Assembly: GCA_031254095.1 (NCBI GenBank)
Contig: JAIRVC010000204.1
Location: 1-6,136, forward strand
Reading direction: 5' to 3'
DNA from: Acidobacteriota bacterium
Lineage (GTDB): Bacteria > Acidobacteriota > UBA6911
Length of the DNA stretch: 6,136 bases
The notes beneath the pieces are model-generated. The model was not told where the DNA came from and searched no databases. It worked only from the letters and a program-made list of their open reading frames with translations. A program made the translations under genes and the position numbers. Shown here one piece after another: positions 1 through 6,136 of this stretch. Positions within the stretch are counted from its first letter, which is position 1. Every line of letters starts with the position of its first letter.

Positions 1-1169
1 CGCTCAGTTTCTCCCTGACCAGAGAATTTAAATCAAAAACAGGCTCGATTTTTGATTATCGGCAATACTGGCGGCGTTCCGTCATGTCCGCGGCGGCGGC
101 TACGGAAATCGGATCGATGTTTCAGGCAGCTCCAAAAGATGAATTATTCCTTGCCGGCCTCTTGCAGGATATCGGAATGCTCGTGCTTAACGAAGCGTTG
201 CCCGGATACGGACGCTTGTCGGCTTCTTCCCGGAACGATCATTTCCGCCTTGTTGAAATTGAACGGCGTGAACTGAAAACAGATCACGCCGCAGTCGGAG
301 CATGGCTGTTGCAGCGCTGGGGGTTGCCTGAACGACTGGTTTTGGCCGTCCGCAAAAGCCACTTACATGAAAAAAGCGATAATATGCTGGCCGGTTCAGT
401 AGCGCTAGGCGGTTGCATCGCGGATATATGGATAAACACCGAATCGGTCGAAACGCTGGAAATCGCCGTCGGCGTTGCGGACTCGATGTTTTCCATGAAA
501 CAGGAACAGATGGATCGCGTACTCAACAAAACCGCTGAAACCTTCCCGGCAATGGTCGCCGATCTGGACATGGACGCCGACGAATTCGAAATAAACAAAC
601 TGCTGGATCATTCGCGCAGCGCGCTTGCTGAAATCAACATACAGATGATCCGTGAAGCGCGGAAGATAATGGCGCAGGCCCAGCGCGATTCGCTGACCAT
701 GCTTTACAATCGCGCCTATATGGAACAGCACTTCGACAATCAATTCGCGCTCAGCGTCAACACAGGCCAGCCGCTGACTGTAATTTTCATTGACGTGGAT
801 CGCTTCAAAGAAATTAATGATACTTACGGACACGCCAGCGGAGACATAGTACTGATTGCGGTCGCCCGGACAATTCAGGCGGCCATACGGAATTACGACA
901 TCGCGGTGCGTTATGGCGGCGACGAATTTATTGCGTTGCTGTCAAATGCGCCGCAAGATGTGGCCCTTTACGTCTCTGAGCGTATTCGCTCAATGGTCGC
1001 CAAGCAAACCCACGTGTTTGAGGAGGGAGTTGAAATTCACGCCACCGTTTCGATCGGCTGCGCGACGCTGACGCCCGAATCAGGTATAAAAACAGCGATG
1101 GAACTGCTTGAAGCGGCGGACAAAAAGCTTTACTACGCGAAGCATACCGGCCGCAACCGCGTCGTGTGA
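1..1169 (+). CDS. HDOD-GGDEF diguanylate cyclase, 5'-truncated by the window edge
   Basis: Predicted to make cyclic di-GMP from two GTP in the cytoplasm, under control of an N-terminal HDOD sensor/scaffold domain. The frame is open to the left edge (first full codon at base 3; 388 residues visible), so the ATG at 84 is internal: HDOD-like sequence (DYRQYWRRSV) precedes it. HDOD spans about residues 1-195, with GLLQDIG at 52-58 (the HD-type His is Gln, as expected for a non-catalytic HDOD) and HAAVGAWLLQRWGLPE at about 95-110. A probable signalling helix leads into GGDEF at about 228-388: RDSLTMLYNR, FIDVDRFKEIND (metal-binding Asp264), YGHASGD, and an intact GGDEF at 305-309. An RxxD inhibitory site (R296, D299) sits exactly five residues before GGDEF, so product inhibition by c-di-GMP is likely. 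It ends in TGA and converges on the radical SAM gene. The domain assignment is firm; the signal sensed is unknown, and any further N-terminal domain lies outside the window. Confidence 0.93.
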   Translation, partial: LSFSLTREFKSKTGSIFDYRQYWRRSVMSAAAATEIGSMFQAAPKDELFLAGLLQDIGMLVLNEALPGYGRLSASSRNDHFRLVEIERRELKTDHAAVGAWLLQRWGLPERLVLAVRKSHLHEKSDNMLAGSVALGGCIADIWINTESVETLEIAVGVADSMFSMKQEQMDRVLNKTAETFPAMVADLDMDADEFEINKLLDHSRSALAEINIQMIREARKIMAQAQRDSLTMLYNRAYMEQHFDNQFALSVNTGQPLTVIFIDVDRFKEINDTYGHASGDIVLIAVARTIQAAIRNYDIAVRYGGDEFIALLSNAPQDVALYVSERIRSMVAKQTHVFEEGVEIHATVSIGCATLTPESGIKTAMELLEAADKKLYYAKHTGRNRVV

Positions 1170-1237
1170 GAAAAATCCGCCGCGAACCATCTTTTCTTTT
1201 TTAACTCTTAAAGTGAAGCTACAGGCAGGATCATCTA

Positions 1238-1261
1238 CCTGCCCGCCGACAGGCGGGCAGG
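1238..1261. repeat. Perfect GC-rich palindrome between convergent genes
   Basis: Left arm CCTGCCCGCC (1238-1247), loop GACA (1248-1251), right arm GGCGGGCAGG (1252-1261): a 10-bp stem with no mismatch. An overlapping alternative hairpin is possible between GGCAGG (1224-1229) and CCTGCC (1238-1243). It lies 69 bases after the HDOD-GGDEF stop and 11 bases beyond the radical SAM stop, where a shared bidirectional terminator would be expected. No T-run follows on either strand, so it is not a canonical intrinsic terminator. It may instead be a copy of a dispersed palindromic repeat. The structure is certain; the role is inferred. Confidence 0.6.
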
Positions 1262-1272
1262 CAAGGAAGCGA

Positions 1273-2763
1273 TTATTCGATATTCGTGTATTTTCTCGGC
1301 TTGTATTCCGACTTGGAACAGGAGAACTGTTTCTCGATTTTTGAGCGGAACACCGGGCCGGAGTTGTAGGTGCAGAACGGATATATGTTGCCGTTCGGCG
1401 CGGAATAGTTGATCACGCAGCGTTTCACGCGCTCCACGTCGTAGTTGTACGAATCCATGAAGTGCATCCCGGCAACCATGAGCGTCTTGTATGTATACGT
1501 CCCGTCATTGGCGCCGCGGCCGGCTTTCTTGTCGAGCAACCCTTCAATGGTCTGTCCGAGTTTTGTCAGCGTCAATCCTTCAGGCGCCTTGCTTTCGTCA
1601 AAATTGGCTTTGGCGCTGGTAAAAAGGCTCACTTTACTCAGGTTATTAAAAAGCGTCTTGAAGATTGTCCGGTTCTTGATCTTGTCGGCTTCTTTCTGAA
1701 TGTCGTCAAAAAATCCTTTGATGTTCAGAAAGCGCGTAACCGGCGTGGGTTTTTTATTCTTGTCCACAAAGAAGTACGTTCCTATGCCGCAGAGCGGATG
1801 GCAGGAAACCATGACGTTCGGCTCGTTGCGCAAAGCCTGAATGAGCTCGGTAATCGGCGTCGTGCAGGAAAGCGGAAACCAGTCCTCTTTCGTTGTATAG
1901 CCGAGTTCATTAACCCTGTTTGCCAGATCGGACAGCGTAAAGCGCATTTTCTCGCGCTCCGCTTCGTCGATGCGCCCGGTTATGGATACCGGCTGAAAAC
2001 TGATGCCCGAACATACGTCGATGGTGTCAAGCGCGAACTGCACAATTTTGGGCACCTGATCGTCGTTCAGCCCGCCGACGATGGTCGGAACATAAACGAT
2101 TTTGAGTCCGGCTTTACGAATGTTCTCAATAGCCTGCATTTTAATGTCAAGGAGATCTTTGCGTCCCCGGATTTTTTCGTACAGCGCCGGATCGAGGCCG
2201 TCAAACTGGAGATACAGGGTGTGCAGGCCGGCTTCTCTTGATTTTTCCGCGAAATCAGGTTCCTGCGCGAATTTCAGGCCGTTGGTCGCGCATTGCACAT
2301 GCGAAAACCCCATTTCACCGGCTTTTTTAAGGATGCGGAACCAGTCGGGGTGCATCGTCGGCTCGCCGCCGGCGAATTGCACGACGCGGCCCGACACGGG
2401 ACGCGAATCGCGCAGGGTTTGAAGCATTCCGACGATTTCTTCGTAGGAAGGTTCGTATATGTAGTCCTGAACGTTCGCGTTGGCGAAACAGATCGGACAG
2501 GAAAGATTGCAGCGATTGGTCAGATCAACATTCGCCAGCACGGTATGGCTGACGTGCAGGTTGCATAAGCCGCAATCGTCCGGACAGGATTTGGCCTTCG
2601 GAACGGCGGGGTTGGTAACGCCGCAACCTACATCGCGGTTCCATGACATCATGCGATGAAAATAGTATGAGTCCGACAACAGGACATCTCTGAAAAAACC
2701 GTGCTGCGGGCAGGTTTTTTCCATGACGATTTTCCCGTCCTTTTCCAGCACCGTCGCGTCCAC
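1273..2763 (-). CDS. Radical SAM protein, MJ0619/tetraether-synthase-like family (main open frame)
   Basis: 496 residues from a GTG at 2763 to TAA at 1273-1275. The radical SAM cluster motif CNLSCPIC (Cys85, 89, 92) and AGGEP (131-135) predict a [4Fe-4S] enzyme that cleaves S-adenosylmethionine. More cysteines flank the core: TCPQHG (Cys18), CPDDCGLC (60, 64, 67), CHPLC (321, 325), and a C-terminal pair, Cys449 and Cys464 (PFC). These suggest auxiliary metal centres. The layout, with NVDLTNRCN, the CATNG segment and MDSYNYDVERVKRCV, matches the COG1964 family. Its archaeal members include tetraether lipid synthase (Tes), and bacterial relatives are linked to membrane-spanning lipids. Substrate here is unproven; pterin or lipid alkylation/coupling are possibilities. 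The GTG start is doubtful: no Shine-Dalgarno precedes it, and family-like sequence continues upstream in frame through a TAA to an ATG at 2877 (534 codons in all). It follows the dihydrouridine synthase gene on the same strand. Confidence 0.85.
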   Translation of the reverse strand: MDATVLEKDGKIVMEKTCPQHGFFRDVLLSDSYYFHRMMSWNRDVGCGVTNPAVPKAKSCPDDCGLCNLHVSHTVLANVDLTNRCNLSCPICFANANVQDYIYEPSYEEIVGMLQTLRDSRPVSGRVVQFAGGEPTMHPDWFRILKKAGEMGFSHVQCATNGLKFAQEPDFAEKSREAGLHTLYLQFDGLDPALYEKIRGRKDLLDIKMQAIENIRKAGLKIVYVPTIVGGLNDDQVPKIVQFALDTIDVCSGISFQPVSITGRIDEAEREKMRFTLSDLANRVNELGYTTKEDWFPLSCTTPITELIQALRNEPNVMVSCHPLCGIGTYFFVDKNKKPTPVTRFLNIKGFFDDIQKEADKIKNRTIFKTLFNNLSKVSLFTSAKANFDESKAPEGLTLTKLGQTIEGLLDKKAGRGANDGTYTYKTLMVAGMHFMDSYNYDVERVKRCVINYSAPNGNIYPFCTYNSGPVFRSKIEKQFSCSKSEYKPRKYTNIE

Positions 2764-2775
2764 CTTTGCTTCGCA

Positions 2776-2877
2776 TTACGGGCAAAGAGACGTGGTTGTA
2801 AACGGCGCGCCGGTCGGCAGCGTATTGATCGGCGCGCCGGTCAGGGTTGTTTTTACGGACGAAATCTCGGTAGCCAT
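2776..2877 (-). pseudogene. Detached N-terminus of the radical SAM gene, ended by an in-frame TAA
   Basis: ATG at 2875-2877 with a well-placed Shine-Dalgarno opens 33 codons ending in TTSLCP, then TAA (2776-2778), then CEAKVDATVLEKDG in the same frame, running into the 496-residue frame. The stretch SLCPxC...VDA...KTCPxHG is what family members show near their N-terminus, so this is the true start of the radical SAM gene and not an independent peptide. The stop replaces the residue between the two cysteines; a single G-to-T change from GAA (Glu) would create it. If the stop is real and not suppressed, the enzyme made from an internal start lacks this CPxC. The segment also carries a nine-residue imperfect repeat, TGAPINTLP / TGAPFTTTS. 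A translated leader peptide is an alternative reading but does not explain the homology across the stop. Confidence 0.72.
2803..2842. repeat. 13-bp direct repeat with a palindromic core inside the radical SAM 5' coding region
   Basis: CGGCGCGCCGGTC occurs at 2803-2815 and again at 2830-2842, a 27-base period that keeps the reading frame and yields the TGAP peptide repeat. Each copy holds the 10-base palindrome CGGCGCGCCG, so the two copies could pair as a 10-bp stem with a 17-base loop in the mRNA. This lies 25 bases upstream of the in-frame TAA. It may simply be a coding duplication; any effect on translation is speculation. Confidence 0.6.
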
Positions 2878-2884
2878 TTAATAT

Positions 2885-2891
2885 TTCCTCT
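2885..2891 (-). promoter_or_regulatory. Shine-Dalgarno for the ATG at 2877
   Basis: On the - strand AGAGGAA is followed by the 7-base spacer ATATTAA and then ATG. This is a near-ideal ribosome binding site. The GTG at 2763 has none, so this site is the main evidence that translation of the radical SAM gene begins at 2877. Confidence 0.8.
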
Positions 2892-2905
2892 TTACGTGTT
2901 TAGTC

Positions 2906-2921
2906 GCCGGACAATTCCGGC
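2906..2921. other. Short inverted repeat in the 5' leader of the radical SAM gene
   Basis: GCCGGA (2906-2911), loop CAAT, TCCGGC (2916-2921): a perfect 6-bp stem between the dihydrouridine synthase stop and the radical SAM Shine-Dalgarno. No T-run follows on the - strand, so termination is not supported. It could be a processing or stability hairpin if the two genes are co-transcribed. Confidence 0.35.
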
Positions 2922-2946
2922 TTCTCAAAATAAAGCGTAAATTTTA

Positions 2947-2964
2947 CCGCCAAATCAATGGCGG
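2947..2964 (-). terminator. Weak hairpin just after the dihydrouridine synthase stop
   Basis: CCGCCA (2947-2952) pairs with TGGCGG (2959-2964) around a 6-base loop, beginning 9 bases past the stop codon on the - strand. The transcript then reads TAAAATTTACG, which is AT-rich but lacks a proper U-tract. At best it is a leaky terminator, so read-through into the radical SAM gene 96 bases from the stop remains plausible. Confidence 0.3.
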
Positions 2965-2973
2965 AAACAAGCA

Positions 2974-3966
2974 TTAAACAGAAAGCGCGGAAAGCTGGGG
3001 GCCGGATTCGAGAAAATTCAGCGCGGAGGCGCGAAGCTCTTCGATATTGCGGGCGCGGCGGCTTTCCCTGAAAAGCTCGTGTCCGAAAAAGAAGTTTTGC
3101 GCGAAATACGCGGTAAATTCCTTCAAGCGGCCTATCGCTTTTTCCGGCGGAAAATCTTCAAGCGTATAGCGGCACAACCTGTCCCAAATCTCCGCGTGTG
3201 AAATGTGAAGCGGTTGAAGCCCGGAAAATTCCCGAAAAATCCAGGGCTTTTGCGCGGCTATGCGTCCCAGCATCAATCCGGCGAGCGGTTCGAATAATTC
3301 ACTATGTTCCAGCACGTCCCGCAGCGAACGTATATCCCCGTTGCCGATGACGGGGAGTCTGGTTTGCGCCGCAATCCAAGGGAATTCCCGCCAGCGCGCG
3401 CGGCGCTTGAGTTTTTCATTTGAAAAGCGCGGATGCACGGTTACGGCGTTCACTCCGTAATCCTCGAAAAGCCGCAGCCGCTCTACAAAAGGCGCGCGCC
3501 AGTTTTCAGACGGATCGCCCAGGCGGCATTTCACAAAGAGCGTTCCCCGATAAACGGCGCGGACGCGGGAAAGAACATGGCGCAGGCGTTCAAAATCCCG
3601 GAAAAGCGCCGCGCCGGACGCCTGTTTCTGAATTTCAGGCGCGGGACAGCCGAGGTTCAGATCAATTGCGGCGGGATTCTGCGCTTCGAGCTTCAAAATG
3701 GCGGCTTCGAGTATGTCTTCGCCGCTTGTGCGCAGTTGGTAAACGACCGGGCCTTCGCAATCGCGGCGGCGCGAAAAAGGCGAGACGGCGGGATTTTCCC
3801 CGAAGAAAGCCGTCGCCGAGAGCATTTCCGTCGTAAGCGCGCCGTAGCCGCCAAAATCTGAAACAAGCCGCCGAAAAGCCGAATGTGTGACGCCGGCCAT
3901 AGGCGCAAGAAAAAGCGCCGGCGCGAAAATTTTTCCGTCAATGTCCAGAGATTTTTGCAGGTTCAT
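2974..3966 (-). CDS. dus: tRNA-dihydrouridine synthase (Dus family)
   Basis: FMN-dependent, NAD(P)H-using enzyme that reduces specific uridines in tRNA to dihydrouridine in the cytoplasm. From the ATG at 3966 it has 330 residues, close to the usual DusB length (about 320). The TIM-barrel motifs appear in order: LAPMAGVTHSAFRRL (20-34), TTEMLSA (45-51), VVYQL (74-78), IDLNLGCPAP with probable catalytic Cys107, VKCRLG (Lys146), VTVHPR (His178), PVIGNGDI (205-212) and LMLGRIAAQKPWIF (231-244). The frame stays open upstream to an ATG at 4095. I prefer 3966 because it leaves the usual ~20 residues before APMAG, while the extra 43 residues (including SRPCTAAAFFAYDLSENKF) resemble no Dus N-terminus. 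Neither start has a clear Shine-Dalgarno; a GGAAGG lies 18 bases before 3966, too far for a normal one. The active-site loop reads GCPAPEIQ, with Glu where many relatives have Lys, and HPR replaces the common HGR, suggesting a divergent subfamily. The tRNA position modified cannot be told. Confidence 0.92.
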   Translation of the reverse strand: MNLQKSLDIDGKIFAPALFLAPMAGVTHSAFRRLVSDFGGYGALTTEMLSATAFFGENPAVSPFSRRRDCEGPVVYQLRTSGEDILEAAILKLEAQNPAAIDLNLGCPAPEIQKQASGAALFRDFERLRHVLSRVRAVYRGTLFVKCRLGDPSENWRAPFVERLRLFEDYGVNAVTVHPRFSNEKLKRRARWREFPWIAAQTRLPVIGNGDIRSLRDVLEHSELFEPLAGLMLGRIAAQKPWIFREFSGLQPLHISHAEIWDRLCRYTLEDFPPEKAIGRLKEFTAYFAQNFFFGHELFRESRRARNIEELRASALNFLESGPQLSALSV

Positions 3967-4238
3967 AAAAGGATAAACTTTATACCTTCCAGGGTAATTG
4001 CAAAATTTATTTTCCGACAGGTCATACGCAAAAAATGCTGCCGCCGTGCAGGGGCGCGATTCATGATTCATGTCAGTTGAAAAGAGCCCTTTCATTCGTC
4101 CGGGCAGCGGAATCCTGTAACAAATTTCCGCGCGTCCGTATTTATCCCGTGTTTATTGATGATTTGCCGCCGCGCCTCAAACGCGCCGCAGGTACGCATC
4201 CGGTTTTAGGAGTCAAACGATTTTTTTAGGGAGGATAC
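3967..4238. other. Divergent intergenic region
   Basis: About 272 bases separate the preferred dihydrouridine synthase start from the DUF5916-protein start (143 if the synthase begins at 4095). It should hold promoters for both directions, but I see no convincing -35/-10 pair. A TATAAA on the - strand at about 3979-3984 is a candidate -10 with no good -35. An inverted repeat GCGGAA (4107-4112) / TTCCGC (4126-4131) with a 13-base loop is present, role unknown. A T7 run at 4221-4227 precedes the + strand ribosome binding site. No RNA gene or small ORF is recognisable. Confidence 0.5.
4228..4234 (+). promoter_or_regulatory. Shine-Dalgarno of the DUF5916-protein gene
   Basis: AGGGAGG is followed by the 4-base spacer ATAC and then ATG at 4239. 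An in-frame TAG at 4227-4229 overlaps it, so the gene cannot begin further upstream. This fixes the start. Confidence 0.85.
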
Positions 4239-6136
4239 ATGTCCGTTTATTCGTTGCTGCTGTTATTTGTCCGGCTGGCGGGATGCGCCGGAACAATTGC
4301 CATTTTTCATTATATCTGTCTGCCGCAGGCGTTTGGGCAAACTCCCGGCGCGAAAGCGTTTCATATTGACGAACCCATTCGTCTGGACGGAAGGCTGGAC
4401 GAACCGGCATGGAAATCGGCGGTTCCCATTGGAAATCTAATTCAGGTTTTACCAAGGGAAGGCGAAGCGCCCCGCGAAAGAACCGAGGTCCGCGTTCTGG
4501 TTGACGGCAACGCGCTCTACTTCGGCATCACCTGCTTTGACAGCGATCCGTCATCCATCATTGCAACACAGCTCACGCGCGACGCCAACCTTGGCGTTGA
4601 CGACAGTATAACGATTGTTCTGGATCCGTTTTTTGATCAACGCAACGGGTTTTTCTTTACCGTCAATTCCTCCGGCGCGCGCGCGGACGGCCAGATTTCA
4701 AACAATTCCGACTCCATGAGCCGCGAATGGGACGGCATCTGGGACGCAAGCGCGCGCATAACCGATGAAGGATGGACTGCCGAAATCGTCATTCCATTCA
4801 AGACGCTGCGTTTTGCGCCGGATCAGTCCGTATGGGGACTGAATGTGGAGCGCGTCCACAAGCGGTATAACGAAACGTCGCGCTGGGCCGGCGCGCGCCG
4901 CGACATATGGATAAGCAATCTGGCCGAAGCCGGCAGGCTGGAGGGTTTGCCGCGAATACGTCAGGGTATGGGACTCGACATACGCCCTTATGGACTGATA
5001 ACGCGCCGCGAGGGAAATGAGTGGAAATTTGACGGCGGGCTTGACGTCTCAAAAAATCTGACGCCCAATCTGAACGCTTCATTTACGTTGAATACCGATT
5101 TTGCCGAAACCGAAGTGGATACGCGCCAGGTCAATCTGACCCGTTTTCCTCTCTTGTATCCCGAAAAACGAACATTTTTTCTGGAAGGCGCGGGGGTTTT
5201 CGATACGGCCACTGTCGCCGGAACGCCGTTTCCGGATCTGATCCCGTTTTTTAGCCGCCGCATCGGATTAACGGAAGACGGCATTACGGAAGTTCCCGTC
5301 ATTGTCGGAGGCAAGATTACAGGAAGGCAATCCGGTTACAACATAGGAATCATGAATGTCATGACCGGCGACGTTGACGAGATCGGCCTTGACAGCCAGA
5401 ATCTGTTCGCGGCCAGAGTCAGCCGCGATCTCTGGAAACAGTCCTATGTGGGCGGCATTTTCACAAGCGGCAATCCGTCCGGATACGGCGGCAATACGCT
5501 GGTTGGCGCTGACGCGCGTTTTGCGACATCGTCGTTTCAGGGAAACAAAAATCTCAGCCTGAGTCTTTACATGATGCGGACCAACGACGAATTGAGCGAC
5601 ACTTCGGATTACGCCGCCGGATTTGCGCTGGAATATCCAAACGACCGGTGGTTCGCAAATATTGGCTGGAAACAGATAGGCGAAGATTTCCGCCCCGCGC
5701 TCGGTTTCGTTCCGCGCACCGGCATCCGCAAAGCCAACGCGGCTTTAATGTTCCGCCCGCGGCCGGAAACGGGAGGGATTCGGCAGTTCGTGACTCACGT
5801 ATTTCCTGAAATCATCACCGATCTCAACAATAATATTGAAAGCTGGTTTATCAACATCTCGCCGCTTGAAGTCAGACTGGATTCCGGCGATGATTTTGAC
5901 TTTGAGATACGCCCGCAATTTGATCGTATTTCCAATCCCGCCGGGTGGCAAATTAATCCCCGCCGGGGCATCATTATTCCCGAGGGAGATTACCAGTTCA
6001 CCCGTTATCGGACAAAGATTGAAACCGCGACCAAGCGGCGCTGGGTGATCAATTTCTACACACAGTTCGGTGATTTCTACTCTGGAACGCGGCGCGATCT
6101 GGATATCGAACTTTTGTTAAAACCGTCGAGCCGCCT
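4239..6136 (+). CDS. Exported CBM9-like + DUF5916 protein, 3'-truncated by the window edge
   Basis: 632 codons are visible, with no stop before the right edge. Residues 1 to about 33 (SLLLLFV onward, ending near QAFGQ) form a hydrophobic export signal, unusual in lacking an N-terminal Lys/Arg before the core and in carrying LAGC at 13-16. Residues about 43-235 form a carbohydrate-binding family 9-like beta-sandwich: IRLDGRLDEPAWKSA, VRVLVDGNALYFGITCFDSD, DDSITIVLDPF, FTVNSSGARADGQI, WTAEIVIPFKTLRF. From about 240 the sequence is DUF5916, marked by FPLLYPEKRTFFLEGAGVFD at about 303-322 and many alternating aromatic/polar strands that suggest an outer-membrane beta-barrel. Family members usually run about 700-900 residues, so 100 or more probably lie beyond the edge. 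Function is not established for the family; binding or passage of an extracellular ligand is an inference. The frame is unbroken and divergent from the dihydrouridine synthase gene. Confidence 0.88.
   Translation, partial: MSVYSLLLLFVRLAGCAGTIAIFHYICLPQAFGQTPGAKAFHIDEPIRLDGRLDEPAWKSAVPIGNLIQVLPREGEAPRERTEVRVLVDGNALYFGITCFDSDPSSIIATQLTRDANLGVDDSITIVLDPFFDQRNGFFFTVNSSGARADGQISNNSDSMSREWDGIWDASARITDEGWTAEIVIPFKTLRFAPDQSVWGLNVERVHKRYNETSRWAGARRDIWISNLAEAGRLEGLPRIRQGMGLDIRPYGLITRREGNEWKFDGGLDVSKNLTPNLNASFTLNTDFAETEVDTRQVNLTRFPLLYPEKRTFFLEGAGVFDTATVAGTPFPDLIPFFSRRIGLTEDGITEVPVIVGGKITGRQSGYNIGIMNVMTGDVDEIGLDSQNLFAARVSRDLWKQSYVGGIFTSGNPSGYGGNTLVGADARFATSSFQGNKNLSLSLYMMRTNDELSDTSDYAAGFALEYPNDRWFANIGWKQIGEDFRPALGFVPRTGIRKANAALMFRPRPETGGIRQFVTHVFPEIITDLNNNIESWFINISPLEVRLDSGDDFDFEIRPQFDRISNPAGWQINPRRGIIIPEGDYQFTRYRTKIETATKRRWVINFYTQFGDFYSGTRRDLDIELLLKPSSR

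Noticed and set aside
405..833. 142-codon ORF on - opposite the HDOD-GGDEF gene
   Set aside because: The + strand frame has continuous HDOD and GGDEF homology across the same bases. The antisense frame has no family features.
1462..2241. 259-codon ORF on + antisense to the radical SAM gene
   Set aside because: The - strand frame carries the CxxxCxxC, GGEP and C-terminal Cys motifs. The + frame has no domain signature and no ribosome binding site I could see.
2776..2778. Selenocysteine or pyrrolysine at the in-frame stop
   Set aside because: Selenocysteine uses TGA and pyrrolysine uses TAG; this is TAA. The residue lies between the two cysteines, where a Cys/Sec is not expected.
2525..2785. 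ORF on - starting at the ATG that overlaps the in-frame TAA (TAATG)
   Set aside because: The overlap looks like translational coupling, but this frame is shifted relative to the radical SAM frame and encodes no recognisable protein. It is a shadow of the real gene.
3420..3861. Two overlapping + strand ORFs of about 140 codons within the dihydrouridine synthase gene
   Set aside because: They are Arg/Ala-rich translations of the opposite strand of a well-supported GC-rich gene, with no motif of their own.
3967..4095. 43-residue N-terminal extension of the dihydrouridine synthase
   Set aside because: It is open in frame, but has no Shine-Dalgarno at 4095 and no resemblance to Dus N-termini. 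The ATG at 3966 gives a normal-length enzyme.
4205..4227. Intrinsic terminator or attenuator before the DUF5916-protein gene (T7 run at 4221-4227)
   Set aside because: The only stem before the T-run is about 4 bp (GTTT/AAAC), too weak to support termination, and no upstream + strand gene needs it.

Overview
The window looks like a piece of a bacterial chromosome from a Gram-negative lineage. It is moderately GC-rich, with Shine-Dalgarno-led genes in mixed orientation. The support for Gram-negative is a CBM9-like/DUF5916 outer-membrane-type protein and a c-di-GMP synthase of HDOD-GGDEF architecture. DUF5916 proteins are common in Bacteroidota, Acidobacteriota, Gemmatimonadota and related groups. 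I cannot fix the phylum from four genes. I saw no tRNA, rRNA, CRISPR array or transposase.

Layout, left to right. (1) The 3' part of an HDOD-GGDEF gene on + enters from the left edge and ends at 1169. (2) A short convergent gap follows, holding a perfect 10-bp-stem GC-rich palindrome (1238-1261). (3) On -, there is a large radical SAM protein of the MJ0619/tetraether-synthase-like family (COG1964 type). Its longest open frame is 1273-2763. Its natural start is almost certainly the ATG at 2877, which has a good Shine-Dalgarno, but the frame is cut by an in-frame TAA at 2776-2778. (4) Also on - and upstream of it lies a tRNA-dihydrouridine synthase (2974-3966). (5) A divergent gap of about 270 bases follows. 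(6) A CBM9-like + DUF5916 exported protein on + starts at 4239 and runs off the right edge with no stop.

The genes do not form an obvious single pathway. The dihydrouridine synthase and radical SAM genes are co-directional with a 96-base gap and could share a transcript. The HDOD-GGDEF gene converges on them and the DUF5916 gene diverges from them.

The most notable observation is the TAA in the radical SAM gene. It falls exactly between the two cysteines of a CPxC motif that the family normally carries near the N-terminus. Family-like sequence continues in the same frame on both sides. It is either a fresh nonsense mutation, a sequencing or assembly error, or (least likely) a recoding event. 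TAA ends both this gene and the neighbouring dihydrouridine synthase gene, so wholesale reassignment of TAA is unlikely.
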